Source: Phallusia mammillata | Lineage: Eukaryota; Chordata; Ascidiacea; Phlebobranchia; Ascidiidae | Assembly: GCA_003260075.1 (NCBI GenBank) | Contig: QLIY01000206.1 | Coordinates: 62,001 to 126,000, forward strand | DNA: 64,000 nucleotides | Direction: 5' to 3' | In this document: positions 44,601-56,064 of the stretch, piece after piece | How the letters are laid out: each line of letters begins with the position of its first letter | Position numbering within the stretch: the stretch's first letter is position 1 | Made by a program: the position numbers and the translations under genes | Notes under the pieces: generated by a model | What the model was told of the DNA's origin: nothing | Seen by the model: only the letters and a program-made list of their open reading frames with translations | Database searches by the model: none

Positions 44601-47600
44601 AAAAACATGGGGGGGGGGCTGGATGGGTGAGTTGCGAAGTGCTTAACTGACATGTAAAATGCCGGGAAATAATATTGACAAACAGACAAAATTAATGGGC
44701 TAAATCACTGGTTTCCAACCTGCGTAGCTCAGTTGGTAGAGCGCGAGTCCCGGAAAGACTCCTGGGGGGGGGGGATTTATTCTACCACCGACTTTTATCT
44801 CTGAGCTGAATATTATAAATTGGTGTTAACATTGTTATACCAACGTTTAAGACCGGGGTGTCATGGCTGATGAACGCAAATTACACATTGCCTCAAAAAC
44901 ATTTGTAGCTCAAATTTTGCATTTTCCTCGATTTTCTCCGTCAATGCAAAAGTTTAATTCCACAGGAGCAACGAGAAATGATTGCGGATGCTCTTGCCGA
45001 TTGCGGGGCTGCTCCGACATTTGTTTTATACATGAACCTTCTAACAGCAGATGGGAAAGACTACCCACTGGATGGGTGAGTTGCGAAGTGCTTAACTGAC
45101 ACGTAAAATCCCGGGAAATAATATTGACAAACAGACAAAATTAATGGGCGAAATCAGTGGTTGGTAGAGCTGCGTAGCTCAGTTGGTAGAGCGCGAGTCC
45201 CGGAAAGACTCCTGTCGTGGGTTCGAATCCCACCGCAGGCTAGATTTTTCTAGCCTACGCCTTGTAATTTGGTGGCAAATGCTTGGCTACCGGCTGATTC
45301 GATATGGCGCCTTCATTAGGCCAGGTGTACTGTGGTTTCAAACCGGGGAGGAATTTTAAAATTTGAGGGAATGAATTTACTTTATTTTGTAAGTGGTTTG
45401 TAAGTACTTTAGCTTGAGGAATTTAACCTGTAAAGTTGATAACACCCAATTTTAAATGATCTTTGTATTGTTTATCATCTACCAAGTAGTATATTAGAAA
45501 GAAACTTACATGTTTAAACTGTTAAAGTAAAAAAAAAGTCGAAAAAGTTTGGAAACCACTGGGCTATATCAAGGCAAAACAGCACGAACGACAAAAACAC
45601 GAACAAGCAAAAAAACAGAAAAAAATGTTTTTATTCCTTCAGGGTGAAACTTGAATGCTACCAAGTGCTTCGTACTATTTGCTGGAATTTTTCTGACGCC
45701 AGTTTAACGTTTTGTGAGGAGCTTGGCAGATCTGGAATGCTGTCTGTCATGCTTACCGACTTAAAAAAGTTACAAAAGTCGTTTCAAGACAACTCGGTAA
45801 AAGTTAATTGTGATCAAGCAACCGTCCTAATTTGGGTTTACTGGTTTTAATGCCGTTACAATGGTATTCTGAAAATTTAAGCCTATAAATACAATCAATA
45901 CACAACCGGTTAATCCTGTGACTGACGCAACAAGGTTCAACAAGTCTAGAAATAAAAGTAAATTTCATATGCACGGTCCCTAAAGCAATTTCGCATCCTT
46001 TCCCTATATTCACCCCAATACACTATATAGGCTAGGGGGGGGGGCGAGGAGCTTGGCAGATCTGGAATGCTGTCTGTCATGCTTAACGACTTGAAAAAGT
46101 TACAAAAGTCGTTTCAAGACAACTCGGTAAAAGACAATTGTGTCCATGCAACCGTCCTAATTAGGGAAATTACTATTTTAATGCCTTTACAATGGTATTC
46201 TGGGATCTAGGCCTAAATGCAACCAACACACGACTGAATAAACCTGTGACTGATGTAATAGGGTTCACCACGTCTCAAAATGAAAGCCATTGGATGGGTT
46301 TCAAACTGAATCCATCGTAATTTAATAAAAGCACCTAACCCTTTCCAAAAACTTTACTAAAAAAAATTACCCTATTCTGTTAATGTGACCCTTGTGAATT
46401 ATTGACATATAAACCAATGCATTACAACGATTACCTTGATAAGAATATGTAAAATAATGACATCGATATCAAAAACACAGGTTAAAAGTTTCATCGTCTT
46501 ATCAGCAGGGGGGGGGGTTTACTATTGAGATTCGCTGGCACGAACCACTATTACCCACAAAAATGTTGGCACGCGAAATCATTGCCACATGGAAATAACA
46601 AGCAAATTGACACGCGTCGTCAAAAAGGTTGCCGACCCCTGCACTAGAACAAGACACAATGGGCTATCGTGCAGGAACCAGGCCAAACGTGCATTAATTG
46701 AGATGTTTTCCGTGCCGTGGAGTAATCTAAAGAAATATGCGACTGAAAAAAGCTTTCCAGAGGCAAAGATCTGGTGAAAGCCATTTAATGAGTTCCATAC
46801 AGTATCCATCGTAACTTGATAAAAGCACCCATCCCTTTGCACAAGAAATTTACCCGACTGTGTTATTGTGACCCTTGTAAACTATTGACATATAAGCCAC
46901 TGTTTCACAACAATTAACTTGGTAAGAATATGTAAATTAATCACATCGATATCAAAAACACAGGTTAAAAGTTTCATCGTCTTATCAGCAATGAGTGTGC
47001 TCTACAACTGCTCAAAATGCAGCAACAATGCCAAGTATTATCGAGAGTTGAATGCTATTGACACTGTGATGTGGTATGCCAAAAATACAGGTGATATACA
47101 GGTCAGTTTACAACAATAGTTGACAAAAAGTTATCCTAAACGACACAGGCCAATAAGCAGTATTGGGCTGTTGTTGCTTTTTTCTTTTATTTATCGTGCA
47201 CTGTGCTAGTCGCATTCAGTGTTATTTACCCTGATGAGGGGGGGGGGAAATTGACAAAAAGTTATCCTAAACGGCACAGGCCAATAGGGAGTATCGGGAT
47301 TTTTAGGTTTCTGTTTTCGAAGTTACATTACCATAGCAAGGTGTCCCTGTTACTTTTTATGTAAATTTTGAAAAAAAAGATGCTAAATATTGCCCTAAGC
47401 ATTGTCATCGACTCATGTGTGACAATATGACGCCAAGTTTTGCCAAATTGCTTGACAAAAATATATTTCGTTAAGATTGTGATTAGCAGATTATTATCCA
47501 AGGGGGGGGGGACTGTATGCTATAGGACGTCAAAACGTCGAAATAAAATTAGATTTGCCAGAAGAGCTCTTATAAACTTGGGTTGCTTAGGTTTATGAAG

Positions 47601-50600
47601 TTACATTACCATAACAAGGCGCCCCTGTTACTTTTTAGTGGAATTTAAAAAAAATTCAGAAGCTAAATACTGTCCTAAGCATCGTGATGTGTGACAATAA
47701 TGACGCGAAGTTTTGCTAAATTGTTCGACAAAAATATATTTCGTTAAGATTGTGATTAGCAGATTATTATCCAAGTACTAACAAATCAACTGTATATATG
47801 GTCATCGTACATCGATACTTCGAACAAGGTTTCAAATCTTTTCTACATTCACAGGGAATGGAGGTGTTGGCTCCAATCAGCGCTCTGACTCTCGCCTTCA
47901 TTGTCGACGAAAAACATAATGACGTCATAACAGCTGATAGTACACTCATAAAGACTATTATGCGGGGGGGGGGGGTGAACAAGTTTTAAAATCTTTACTA
48001 CGTCCACAGGGAATGGAGGTGTTGGCTCCTACCAGCGCTCTCACCCTCGCCTTTATTGTTGACGAAAAGCACAATGACGTCATAACAGCTGATAGTACAC
48101 TCATAAAGACTATTATGCGGGTGAGATACATACCCTTGATTTATATCTAACTACTTGCGCGCTTATATTGGCGATTTGTTTTAAATCAAGTATCGTGAAA
48201 AGTGCCAACAAAACAGCTAAGGGTTAAAATTTGCTTACAATAATCTCGATTAGGTATTCCCGGAAAAAATTTCCATCATAAGACAAGAAGTCTTTTTTGT
48301 ACATTTTCGTATTTGTAATATAAAGTGACGGTTCCATTTTCGTTCTGGCATAAACAGCTTGACTGTTCAATAAGTTTTACGATTTGACCACAAAACAAAC
48401 AGGTTTGTTGTTGTTGTTTCGAATTATCTCAACTTTTTATCATTCCTTCACGTGACTCAAGTGTATATAAACGGGGGTAACTGATGTGGCCTTCATATCA
48501 CTGATGATGGCATGAGCATTTGCCGAAACGTTTGAACAATAAAGCATGTCGCTTTTTACGTCTATTTGGGCCGTTATTTTCACCATTAAAAAATTCAATG
48601 TTTTGGCCTTTAAACATATGAGCAGGCATTGGGGCGTAAAAGAAAATTTAACGCGGAAATGAACCCTATGTCGACAAGACAATTAATGTGTTGTCTTTAC
48701 TTTACTAACTATTATATTTTCAGTAATATTGATCCCTAAACAATTATTTGTAATNATTTGGGCCGTTATTTTTACCATTGAATCTCAACTCTTTCATAAC
48801 AGCTATTGAGCGGGGCCTTATCGTCGTCGGATCGCAAACACCAGGGATTCGGGACAGTCGAATTGTTGGAAGGGATCACTAAACTTGCTAATAACGTCGA
48901 TAACAGCAAAGCTATCATGAATCTTGGTGTGATGAAGCACCTGGTGCGGTTATTTAAAGAAGGTAAAATGAATGACGGTTTTGGGATTTTATCCTTACGC
49001 TTATTTGTTGTTTTGATGCAAATTCCTATCTATGATACTAAGAATGATCTATAAAAAGCTTTTTATTTATACGTTTTACCAAGCGTTACTACCACCAAAT
49101 GATAAAGTTGATTTTCTTATTACGTTTATAGAGCTCTTCTGGCAAATGTATATTTATTCCGATGTTTCGACGTCCTATACAGGTCGCCTTCATCAGGGTA
49201 AATGAAATCATTTACGTCGGGATAGATATATATTTGCCTGAAGAGCTCTATAAACTTGATATTATGCATGGCAACAATAGCTTATAGTGATTTTCTTATG
49301 GTGGCACCCCTTATTAGTGGGAAAATTTACTAACACCATAACTCACGTCAGTTGCACATTTAGCTAATTTTTGATAAGTGGCGCGAAAAGCACAATTCCT
49401 ATTGAAAACGTAATATCTAAAATATGCTGGTCTATTGAGTTATATGCATGGGACGAGATCGAACTGGGATTTGAACCACCAAGCTCGAAAGTGGCGTTGT
49501 GGTGTTAATTGGAATTGAAAACGTTTCACTCAGGCGACGCTGACGAACAAGCAGCAGCTGCAAAAGCAACCTGGGTTCTCTCGTTTTGCGAAGAGAATAA
49601 AACTAAAATTCAGGCCAACGACGAAATTTTGAAGAGTTTAAAGCAAGCGGCAGAATCAAATAACCCGTAAGAAAATGCTTAAATTAATAAAATATTTAGC
49701 ATAAAAGTAATTGGGTATTTAAGTCTTTTGTCAGACTTAATCACTTGTTTGTTTTATCTAATTTAAAAATATATGAAAAAATTCAAATATTATTGCTTTA
49801 TATTGTTTTAAAAACCTTACACCTAAATAAATATGAAATTTATCTCTTGTGGCTATTGTATGTAGGCTACAATTGTACAACAAGGGGGGGGGGCTTGTTT
49901 TAAAAACCTTACACCTATCAAATTTAAATCAAATTTAAATATGAAATAAATATCAAATTTATCTCTTGTGGCTATTGTATGTAGGCTACAATTGTACAAC
50001 AAATACAGAAGAGCTCTATAAATTTGATAACATGACATACATGCCTGTCAGCAACAGCTTATATCTTAAACATATACTTTGACTACTTTAAATATAGACA
50101 TGGTAAACTATAGTTGTTACTTTATCAACAGAAAAGTAAAAAGTGCAGCCTCTGGGGCGCTGTGGGTGTTAAAAATCAAGAAAACAAAAAAGACAATTCC
50201 ATCAAAACCAGAAGCAAAGCTAAAGCAGAAGCCGCTTAAACCGCTTAAACGAAGAAGGGGTAGTGCCACTTCCATGTTCGTCAACATGAGGCAAGCGGCG
50301 TTCAAAGGTTACGAACCTGAAGAACAAGAAGAAGATTCGGACTCAGTAACAGAAGATGAGGTACAGTGACAAATTGCTCCTAAGTTCAACCAGAGTTGTT
50401 AAGTCAGATACATATTGGGTCTGTTGGTTTTAAACGAAATCCAGAACCCGGCCCGGCTAATAACACGCTCTTAACTACGACCAATTTGTCATTGAACGTT
50501 CCCATCTTGCAAACTAAACGGTTTGATAAAACTGTTGCCATCATCAATGTAGTGGTATAGTGACTCAACAAAAGCTGTTATTAAAAATAAAGTCATGAGA

Positions 50601-53600
50601 CAAATTGCTTTCAGCATCTAGTTCAAGTTCAAGTTAAGTTCGCTTGATATGATATGACAAAAACGAATTCTGGTAATCGTATAAACCGTTTAATTGCATA
50701 GGAATGGTTAAGTTAAAGCAGTGGTTCCCAACCTGGGGTTCGAAGACCCCCAAGGGGTCCGTGAGATGGTTTCAGGGGGTCCGTGAAGGCAAACATTTTT
50801 AGTACCATTAATCAACAGTAAAATATTTGTAAGTTTTCAAAGCGTTTTTACAATCCTGCATACACGTGCAGACTGTTTATCAAACCATCGGGTCAGGAAA
50901 AATTACTTTGTTGTGATTGTTATCTTCATTGTGACATCACAACACATATGAACAATGGAATTTATAGTGCTTTGATTCAACTTTTGTACATAAGAAAACT
51001 TATCTCTTGGTTGTTGCTACAGTATAGAACTTTATTGAGATTTAGGGGGGGGGGGGGGGTAGAAATTTATCTCTTGGTTGTTGCTACAGTATAGAACTTT
51101 ATTGAGATTTAGGGACCGTGAAGGTTGATTAAAATGCTACACAAAAAAATAATAGCGTATAATGCAAGAAACGAAAAACAAAGAAAGACTTAGGGAAAAT
51201 TACATTGGGGGTCCGCAGGCGTTTAAAATTTATAAAAGGGGTCCGTGACTACAAAAAGGTTGGGAACCACTGAGTTAGAGTAATAAGGAAATCGCTTTTG
51301 AAAACTTTAAAAGCTACCACAGACAAGATAAAAAACGTTTTGGATACTTCTTGTTTATTTTCTTACATTTTCCAATTACATGGAGTCAACAAAATGTTTT
51401 GATAAAAAATGCTTTTTAAATCTGAGAATATAGTGTTTTAACCACATTTTTTCCCAATCGTAGCTTGAAGATCTAGATGACATTGTCGGAACACAAGAGG
51501 AAGAACAAACGACCAACAAACAAAATCACGTGATGATCAGCTACCAATGGGATCATCAGAAACTTATGACGAGGGTATGTCACAAGAAATATTTAAACAT
51601 TTTTTACTGCTCTAATGTACACAGGGTGTCGTATCAGTGTTTCAAAAAAGGTTTCAACTACCTCTCAAGAAATATTTACGAAATTTTTTTACTGTTCTTT
51701 TTTACACGGTGTGTCGTATCAGTGTTTAAAAAATATTCACTGTTCCAATTTACACAGGGTTCCGTATCAGTGTTTCAAAAAAGGTTTAAAATGCCATAAA
51801 ATTTATTTACTGAATAATTTTGACTGTTGAATTTTACACGGTGGTGCCTCAATTTTTCGCATCAGTGTTTCACAATATATTTTTTAAATATTTGACTCAT
51901 TATTTAAACTTAACATGAATTTTTACGATTTGATGTTTCGCAAAACTTTTTACAGCTAAAATTGCGATTGGAAGACAATGGATACAAAACGTGGATGGAC
52001 ATCGATGAAATGGGGGGAAGTACCTTACAAAGCATGGCTGAAGCTGTCGAGAACTCAGCGGTTGTTCTGGTTTGCTTCTCACAAAAATACAAAGACAGCG
52101 TCAATTGCAGGTGGGGAGAATTGTTCGATACATCTGTGATACAAATACTCTAAAACATTCTACTGATCTGATATTTTCATAAGTCCAATATTACTGATGA
52201 TGGCATGAACATATGCCGAAAAGTTTAAATAATAAAGCATGTTGCTTTTACGTCTATTTCGGGTTGTTATCTTCCTTATATGACTTATGCAAAAACTATT
52301 ACATCGAAAAATTCATTTGAACAAAACCTTGAAGCTTATTAGACCAATCCTGACGATTGTCGGTAATGGCAACTTTATTTTGATCAAACTTGTCTTGCGA
52401 TTAACCGGAATTTCTCTTCAACAAATGATACCGTTTGCGATTTGGTATGCAATAAATAAAAAAAATAAAAAACAATAAACGATAAGTTTTTCGTAACTAA
52501 TGTAGGTGCAATTTGAGCGTTCGATATGCAAAAATAGGGATTTGCGTTTGACCGGAAGTACAGGCTTTGAGGTAGGAAGTTTGAAATAGTGAAACAGGAT
52601 CAAAGGCATTACTTTCATGTTTTCAGGACGGAAGGGGAATATGCTTATCAGCGTAAGAAGAGAATCATCCCGCTAAAAATGGAAGCACAATATGAACCGG
52701 ACGGATGGCTTGGTAAGGAGAATTAGTTGTACTAGTTGTAAGTTTGATGCTAAGGAAAGGGCAACTATTGATTCAAATTCATTTTCACCATAAAACAGCT
52801 AAACGCAAAAAAAATTGGCAAGGCGCCGTGTTTTTAGTATCCACATTTCCCCAACAAGTGTTAAAGCAACAAAGTTATTAAACATTTACCAAATATCCCA
52901 ACTGGTAACAGTGATTTTCGAAATGTATTGTTTTCACAAAGAGGCTGCTGTATGTTTTTGGATGACATGTTACCACATAAACATTTTGGTAAAGTAAGTG
53001 AGTCATCCCAGTGCTTATATACCCAAAGTATACCCAGATATGAACTTTGCCAAGTAACCGATAAAAGCTTTTTTTTTATCTATCACATCTTTTCCCACCA
53101 TAAAAACGCACACCTAAACGCTACATTTGCTAATTGTAGATAATGACAAGTCAATGTTAAAAGTTGTTTGCATTTAATAGGAGCTGTGTTGGGAGCAAAA
53201 TTCTATTACGACTTTGGCAACTTGGCCATGTTTGAAAGCATGGTAAGCGGATTGATGAAGGAACTAGGAGAAAGTGGAAAAGTGAATGAGGTGAGCTCAA
53301 GGGTTGTTGTTTTTTATTTACATACACTGTAGATTTTAAAAAAACATCATCATTTGACGCGTCGATATTTTTCTGTTTACAAACAATAGATTTCAAAAAA
53401 TATATTTGACGCTTATTACACTTCCTAGTCGCTTGCATGATTAATACCAAATAATGTATTGCTTATTTTGATGTGACGTGCTGTCCTACTATGTACTATG
53501 TAACACAGTGTAACTGCGGCGCGTTTACCATCTATTGGTAAATATGCCATTACCCTTGGCGCGTCTTACAACGTCTTAACGTTGGGCAGCTGTTTTTGGT

Positions 53601-54457
53601 GAATATTTCAGCCCAATTGTACTGCTATGATTTGTTTCACCCGGCGACACAAACTCAACTCAACACAACTTTATTTATATGTTATGCAGCCTTGGAAGGT
53701 TGTCCGTGCTATTGCACCAATTGTTAGGGCAGTGCAAAAAGTAAAGCGGGTTTCTGATTGGACGAACGAAGAGGTCAAGAAATGGGCATTGGAAAAGAAC
53801 TTAACCACGTAAGATAATTATATTATGGTTTCGTAACCTTAAATAAAAAAAATGCCAAATCAATTCCCAAAGCATCAATCTTCAACAAAGCAACTAAATG
53901 GCACAAATACATACAATACTAGAAGCATGACATTGGTATTACAAAAAAAAAACGTTGTAAATTAATGACTAAGTTAAACTTTATGGCAATAAATACAAAA
54001 CACCATCATTTCCCACAGTTGGGGGGGGGGCAAATACAATACTGGAAGCATGACATTGGTATTACAAAAAAACGTTGTAAATAATGACTATGTTAAACTT
54101 TATGGCAATAAATACAAAACACCATCATTTCCCACAGTTAGAATCTATCTGGCAGTAAAGGTAGCTTTAAAAATTGTGAAGTAAATAACTAAATATTGTA
54201 GTTGGGTTTATGTACTGTGCCAACGTATTAAGCATAAAGCATAAAAATTTGAGATTACACCGAGACCATAGTATAGAATTACCCGATATTCTTTCAGGTT
54301 ACAAACAAGAAACATTGACGGCCGGGTTTTACTTTTTCTGCGAAAACTCAAACAAACAGCTCCTGAGTTTTTCTACAGTCGGATGAGCGATCAGTACGGA
54401 TTAAAAAACATCAAAGACCTCATGTTTTTTTCCGAGGCGCTAGAAGACCTATCATAG
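41684..54457 (+). CDS. ARM-TIR-SAM protein, predicted N-myristoylated, 705 aa
   Basis: Sixteen exons join in phase: 41684-41801, 43414-43497, 43915-44054, 44966-45075, 45643-45796, 46964-47101, 48010-48120, 48803-48962, 49534-49666, 50132-50360, 51464-51574, 51956-52110, 52627-52712, 53181-53290, 53690-53808, 54298-54457. The start MGNASSQQ fits N-myristoylation. Residues about 110-395 are ARM-like helices (KATWVLSFCEEN, SAASGALWVLK, GVMKHLVRLFKEG). A basic stretch (397-425) and an acidic one (440-459) form a linker. The TIR domain is about 481-590: HVMISYQWDHQ, YKTWMDIDEMGGS, AVVLVCFSQKY, CRTEGEYAY with E550 at the catalytic-glutamate position, then KKRIIPLKM and DGWLGAVLGAKFYYDF. A SAM-like domain follows at about 634-700. 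SARM1, the nearest known animal relative by content, has the order ARM-SAM-SAM-TIR. NAD hydrolysis and an immune role are inferences. Confidence 0.92.
42346..42913. mobile_element. Two hAT MITEs nested in an older element
   Basis: MITE 1 is 42354-42538 (185 bp, CAGTGCTGGGTTAACC to TCCGGCACTG) with the perfect duplication CCGTTTGG at 42346-42353 and 42539-42546. MITE 2 is 42568-42905 (338 bp, CAGTGGCGTAGGC to GCTACGCTACTG) with the perfect duplication ATGACAGA at 42560-42567 and 42906-42913. The sequence they interrupt (AGAAGCCCGTTTGG ... GCCAAAAGTTTGAATGACAGA ... CCTATAAC) belongs to the dispersed family also at 44220-44515. All lie in intron 1 of the TIR gene. Confidence 0.9.
44220..44515. 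mobile_element. Dispersed GGGCCTGAAACTGG element
   Basis: About 300 bp starting near GCGGGCCTGAAACTGGACGC and containing GACAATTGGTCTTTGACA and GCCCGTTTTTCCCC. Related copies are near 27345-27545, 38580-38960 and (interrupted) 42300-43000. It is non-coding, lies in a TIR-gene intron, and its class is unresolved. Confidence 0.55.
44712..44774 (+). repeat. tRNA-derived SINE head cut by a G run
   Basis: CCTGCGTAGCTCAGTTGG and onward matches the head at 45168 but stops after AAGACTCCT at the G run 44764-44774. Sequence from about 44495 to this point is a near copy of about 44780-45210, with another G run at 44609-44618. The second copy holds TIR-gene exon 4 (44966-45075), whereas in the first copy that stretch is replaced by the G run. 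Confidence 0.75.
45168..45330 (+). repeat. tRNA-derived SINE, plus orientation
   Basis: The tRNA-like head is 45168-45240: A-box TAGCTCAGTTGG, anticodon stem GAGTC/GACTC with loop CCGGAAA (GGA at the anticodon position), T-arm GTGGG/CCCAC with TTCGAAT, and acceptor 3' strand CGCAGGC. The acceptor 5' strand AGCTGCG mispairs at its first two positions. The tail CTAGCCTACGCC and GGCTGATTCGATATGGCG matches, inverted, the copies near 24980 and 59150. The short variable arm is wrong for tRNA-Ser, so it is not a functional tRNA gene. Confidence 0.8.
45337..45562. mobile_element. hAT MITE in a TIR-gene intron
   Basis: It runs from about GTGGTTTCAAACCGGGGAGG to GTTTGGAAACCACTG. It is the inverse orientation of the family at 10831-11058, sharing TTTTAAATGATC and a decayed internal core. 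It ends about 80 bases before exon 5. Confidence 0.65.
46046..46126 (+). pseudogene. 3' half-copy of TIR-gene exon 5 after a G run
   Basis: It begins in mid-exon (GAGGAGCTTGGC) immediately after the G run at 46035-46044 and runs to the same splice donor as the full exon at 45643-45796. One codon differs, giving LND instead of LTD. A half exon starting exactly at a G run is hard to explain biologically and supports an unmerged alternative sequence. Confidence 0.85.
46272..46963. other. Duplicated intron 5 segment with hAT-type remnant
   Basis: AAGCCATTGG to CGTCTTATCAGCA (46287-46507) recurs as 46778-46991 with many differences. The first copy stops at the G run 46508-46517, just inside exon 6. 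Between them, 46535-46650 carries TTGGCACGCG and GGTTGCCGACCCCTG, related to the repeats near 1045-1290. An open frame at 46589-46777 lies here but does not join neighbouring exons in phase. Confidence 0.65.
47855..47965 (+). pseudogene. Extra copy of TIR-gene exon 7 ending at a G run
   Basis: It is the same 111-bp exon as 48010-48120, with several differences (ATC versus ACC for one residue, I to T; others synonymous). It ends where the G run 47964-47975 starts, so its splice donor is lost. The donor of the second copy (GTGAGA) is intact. Counting both would add 37 residues in frame; I use only the second copy. Confidence 0.8.
48479..48600 (+). repeat. CTGATGATGGCA...GCCGAAAC repeat
   Basis: The core is 48501-48529 (CTGATGA at 48501-48507, GAAAC at 48525-48529), then AATAAAGCATG and TTTTTACGTCTATTTGGGCC as in 13905-13985. 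The left inverted arm present at 13845 is absent. A piece of the tail (ATTTGGGCCGTTATTTTTAC) recurs at about 48756 right after the single N at 48755. Confidence 0.7.
49126..49290. repeat. Head-to-head pair of CTGATGAAGGCGACC repeats
   Basis: The minus-strand unit has CTGATGA...GAAAC spanning 49164-49196 and continues to GCCAGAAGAGCTCTATAAA at about 49128-49146. A plus-strand fragment of the same tail (GAAGAGCTCTATAAACTTGA) starts at about 49240. It lies in the TIR-gene intron between exons 8 and 9. Confidence 0.7.
50711..51280. mobile_element. hAT element remnant with 7/8 target duplication
   Basis: The element is 50719-51272, flanked by AGTTAAAG (50711-50718) and AGTTAGAG (51273-51280). It starts CAGTGGTTCCCAACCTGG and ends AAAGGTTGGGAACCACTG. 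GGGGTCCGTGA words occur near both ends. The interior is duplicated around the G run at 51045-51059. There is no transposase frame, so it is non-autonomous. It lies in the TIR-gene intron between exons 10 and 11. Confidence 0.85.
52190..52270 (+). repeat. CTGATGATGGCA repeat, decayed copy
   Basis: CTGATGA is at 52194-52200, with TATGCCGAAAAG replacing GCCGAAAC, then AATAAAGCATG and TTTACGTCTATTTCGGG. It is the same family as 13845-13985, in a TIR-gene intron. Confidence 0.65.
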
Positions 54458-56064
54458 TTAGCAAATTATGCTTCGTAGCGGGGCGCTTATTAATATAAGT
54501 TATTTTTTTGCTTTTAGTTACTTTTTTAAGATTGTCCTAACAGTTTATTTTCTTTTTACATATTTTATTAAGAAGGATCAAAGTAAAATCTACATGATTA
54601 CGCCTTAATTCTAGTATGTATGAAAGCGCCAATCAGAGGAAAAAACATTTCTACACATTCAACAGCGTGTCAACATACAAATTTATTTAATTTGACTGAT
54701 CATATCCTGTCTAATCAATCAGTGTTAAATATGTTACCAGTTTTATTTACTTAACAACAAGAACTGTGTGTAAACTGAAACTGAATTTTCTCAATATCTT
54801 CAAACACCAAAATTGGAATTATTTTGATATTTTAAATCGAATAGTGTTAGTTACAGTAGATCCGAATAACGCTTTGCTCCAGTAGTTCTCAAACTGTGCG
54901 TCGCGACGCCCTGGTGCGTCGTTTGGGGGGGGGGTTCCGTTTCGTGGCTTTTTTTGTTGTATCAACAAACACAACTTTAATAATAAGTTTCCTCATTGAC
55001 TTGTTCGCTGGTGCGTCGCAAGTACAGAAAACTTTTCCAGAGGCGTCGCAACAAAAGAAGTTTGAGAACCACTGGCTTAATCTATAGCCTCTAGTTTGTA
55101 AACCATGCTCCTTTTAACACTGTGCTACCTGTTAGTTAGACTGCACGCAATTTATAAAAGTGTTTTGCTGAATTCAACCAAAAACCAGTCCAATTTTTAG
55201 ATTTTGGGCACAACGTTATTCACTTTTACTGTTTTGCATTACCACAACACACGAGTGACCAAGAAAAAGTGGAATGTAAGCGGTGTAAATTGCTTGCTCA
55301 TTTTGCGCAATAAAATGATTTATTACGTTATTACACAGCTGTTACGAAAGTATGACATGGCCGCATATATGCATTGCTTGTACACCTAGGATTATTGTGC
55401 ATCAAAGTTGTTCGTTCTCTATCGCAGTTTGCTATATTAAAGTCTATTCTGATTTTATTGTCACCAAAGCAGTCTTAGCGACCACATTAAAGTGACAAAA
55501 AGGCATAGTTTCGGTCTACAAAGCGCGGCGCACAATTGATAAGTTTGTTAGTGTGATGCAAAAGCGTTTGATAACCACGGCGTTTCGGGGACTAAACTTA
55601 AAAAGCGAAATTAAAATTATTGATAATTTTGATTATGGTTTGATTTAATAGAGGCCCAAATGGGTTCGTAAAATGGCATCAAGATGTTCTTGAATGCGAA
55701 AATTGAACAGTTACCAATAAGAGGCAAATTGTACGTCGAAGCCCGTTAACTTTATAAATGTATAAAATAGGTCTGTTGCTACGAAAAAGTTGAACATCAT
55801 TGCGTTGTTTTGAATTTACAAGTGGCTTTGGTGTTGCGCGAGTTAGTTCAACGCTATTATCACACAGAGCGTAAAATTAAAACCCAGTTACATCACTACC
55901 ACTCTGACTGGTACTGGATTTGTAATGCATTTTGCGAAGAGGAAGTTATGATTTAAACAGGATAAGTTGAAATCAGAGACGTTCAAAATCTCTATTTGCG
56001 TTTGACTTTGCCGGAAAACCGTTGGTGTTTTTATCGAACAATGTAAACGGCAATTTACAGAATT
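54458..56064. other. Intergenic between TIR and ZP genes
   Basis: No clear AATAAA follows the TIR-gene stop within about 150 bases. About 54880-55078 is a hAT-type remnant (CAGTAGTTCTCAAACTGTGC to AAGTTTGAGAACCACTG, GCGTCGC words inside) containing a G run at 54925-54934. The rest is AT-rich with no recognised exon. The ZP-gene promoter should lie just before 56065. Confidence 0.55.

Noticed and set aside
45168..45240. Functional tRNA-Ser(GGA) gene
   Set aside because: Short variable arm, a mispaired acceptor start and a repeated SINE tail in several copies.
46589..46777. Possible extra exon of the TIR gene (open frame with a helical look)
   Set aside because: Its acceptor phase does not fit exon 5, part of it is a hAT-type repeat, and exon 5 joins exon 6 perfectly without it.
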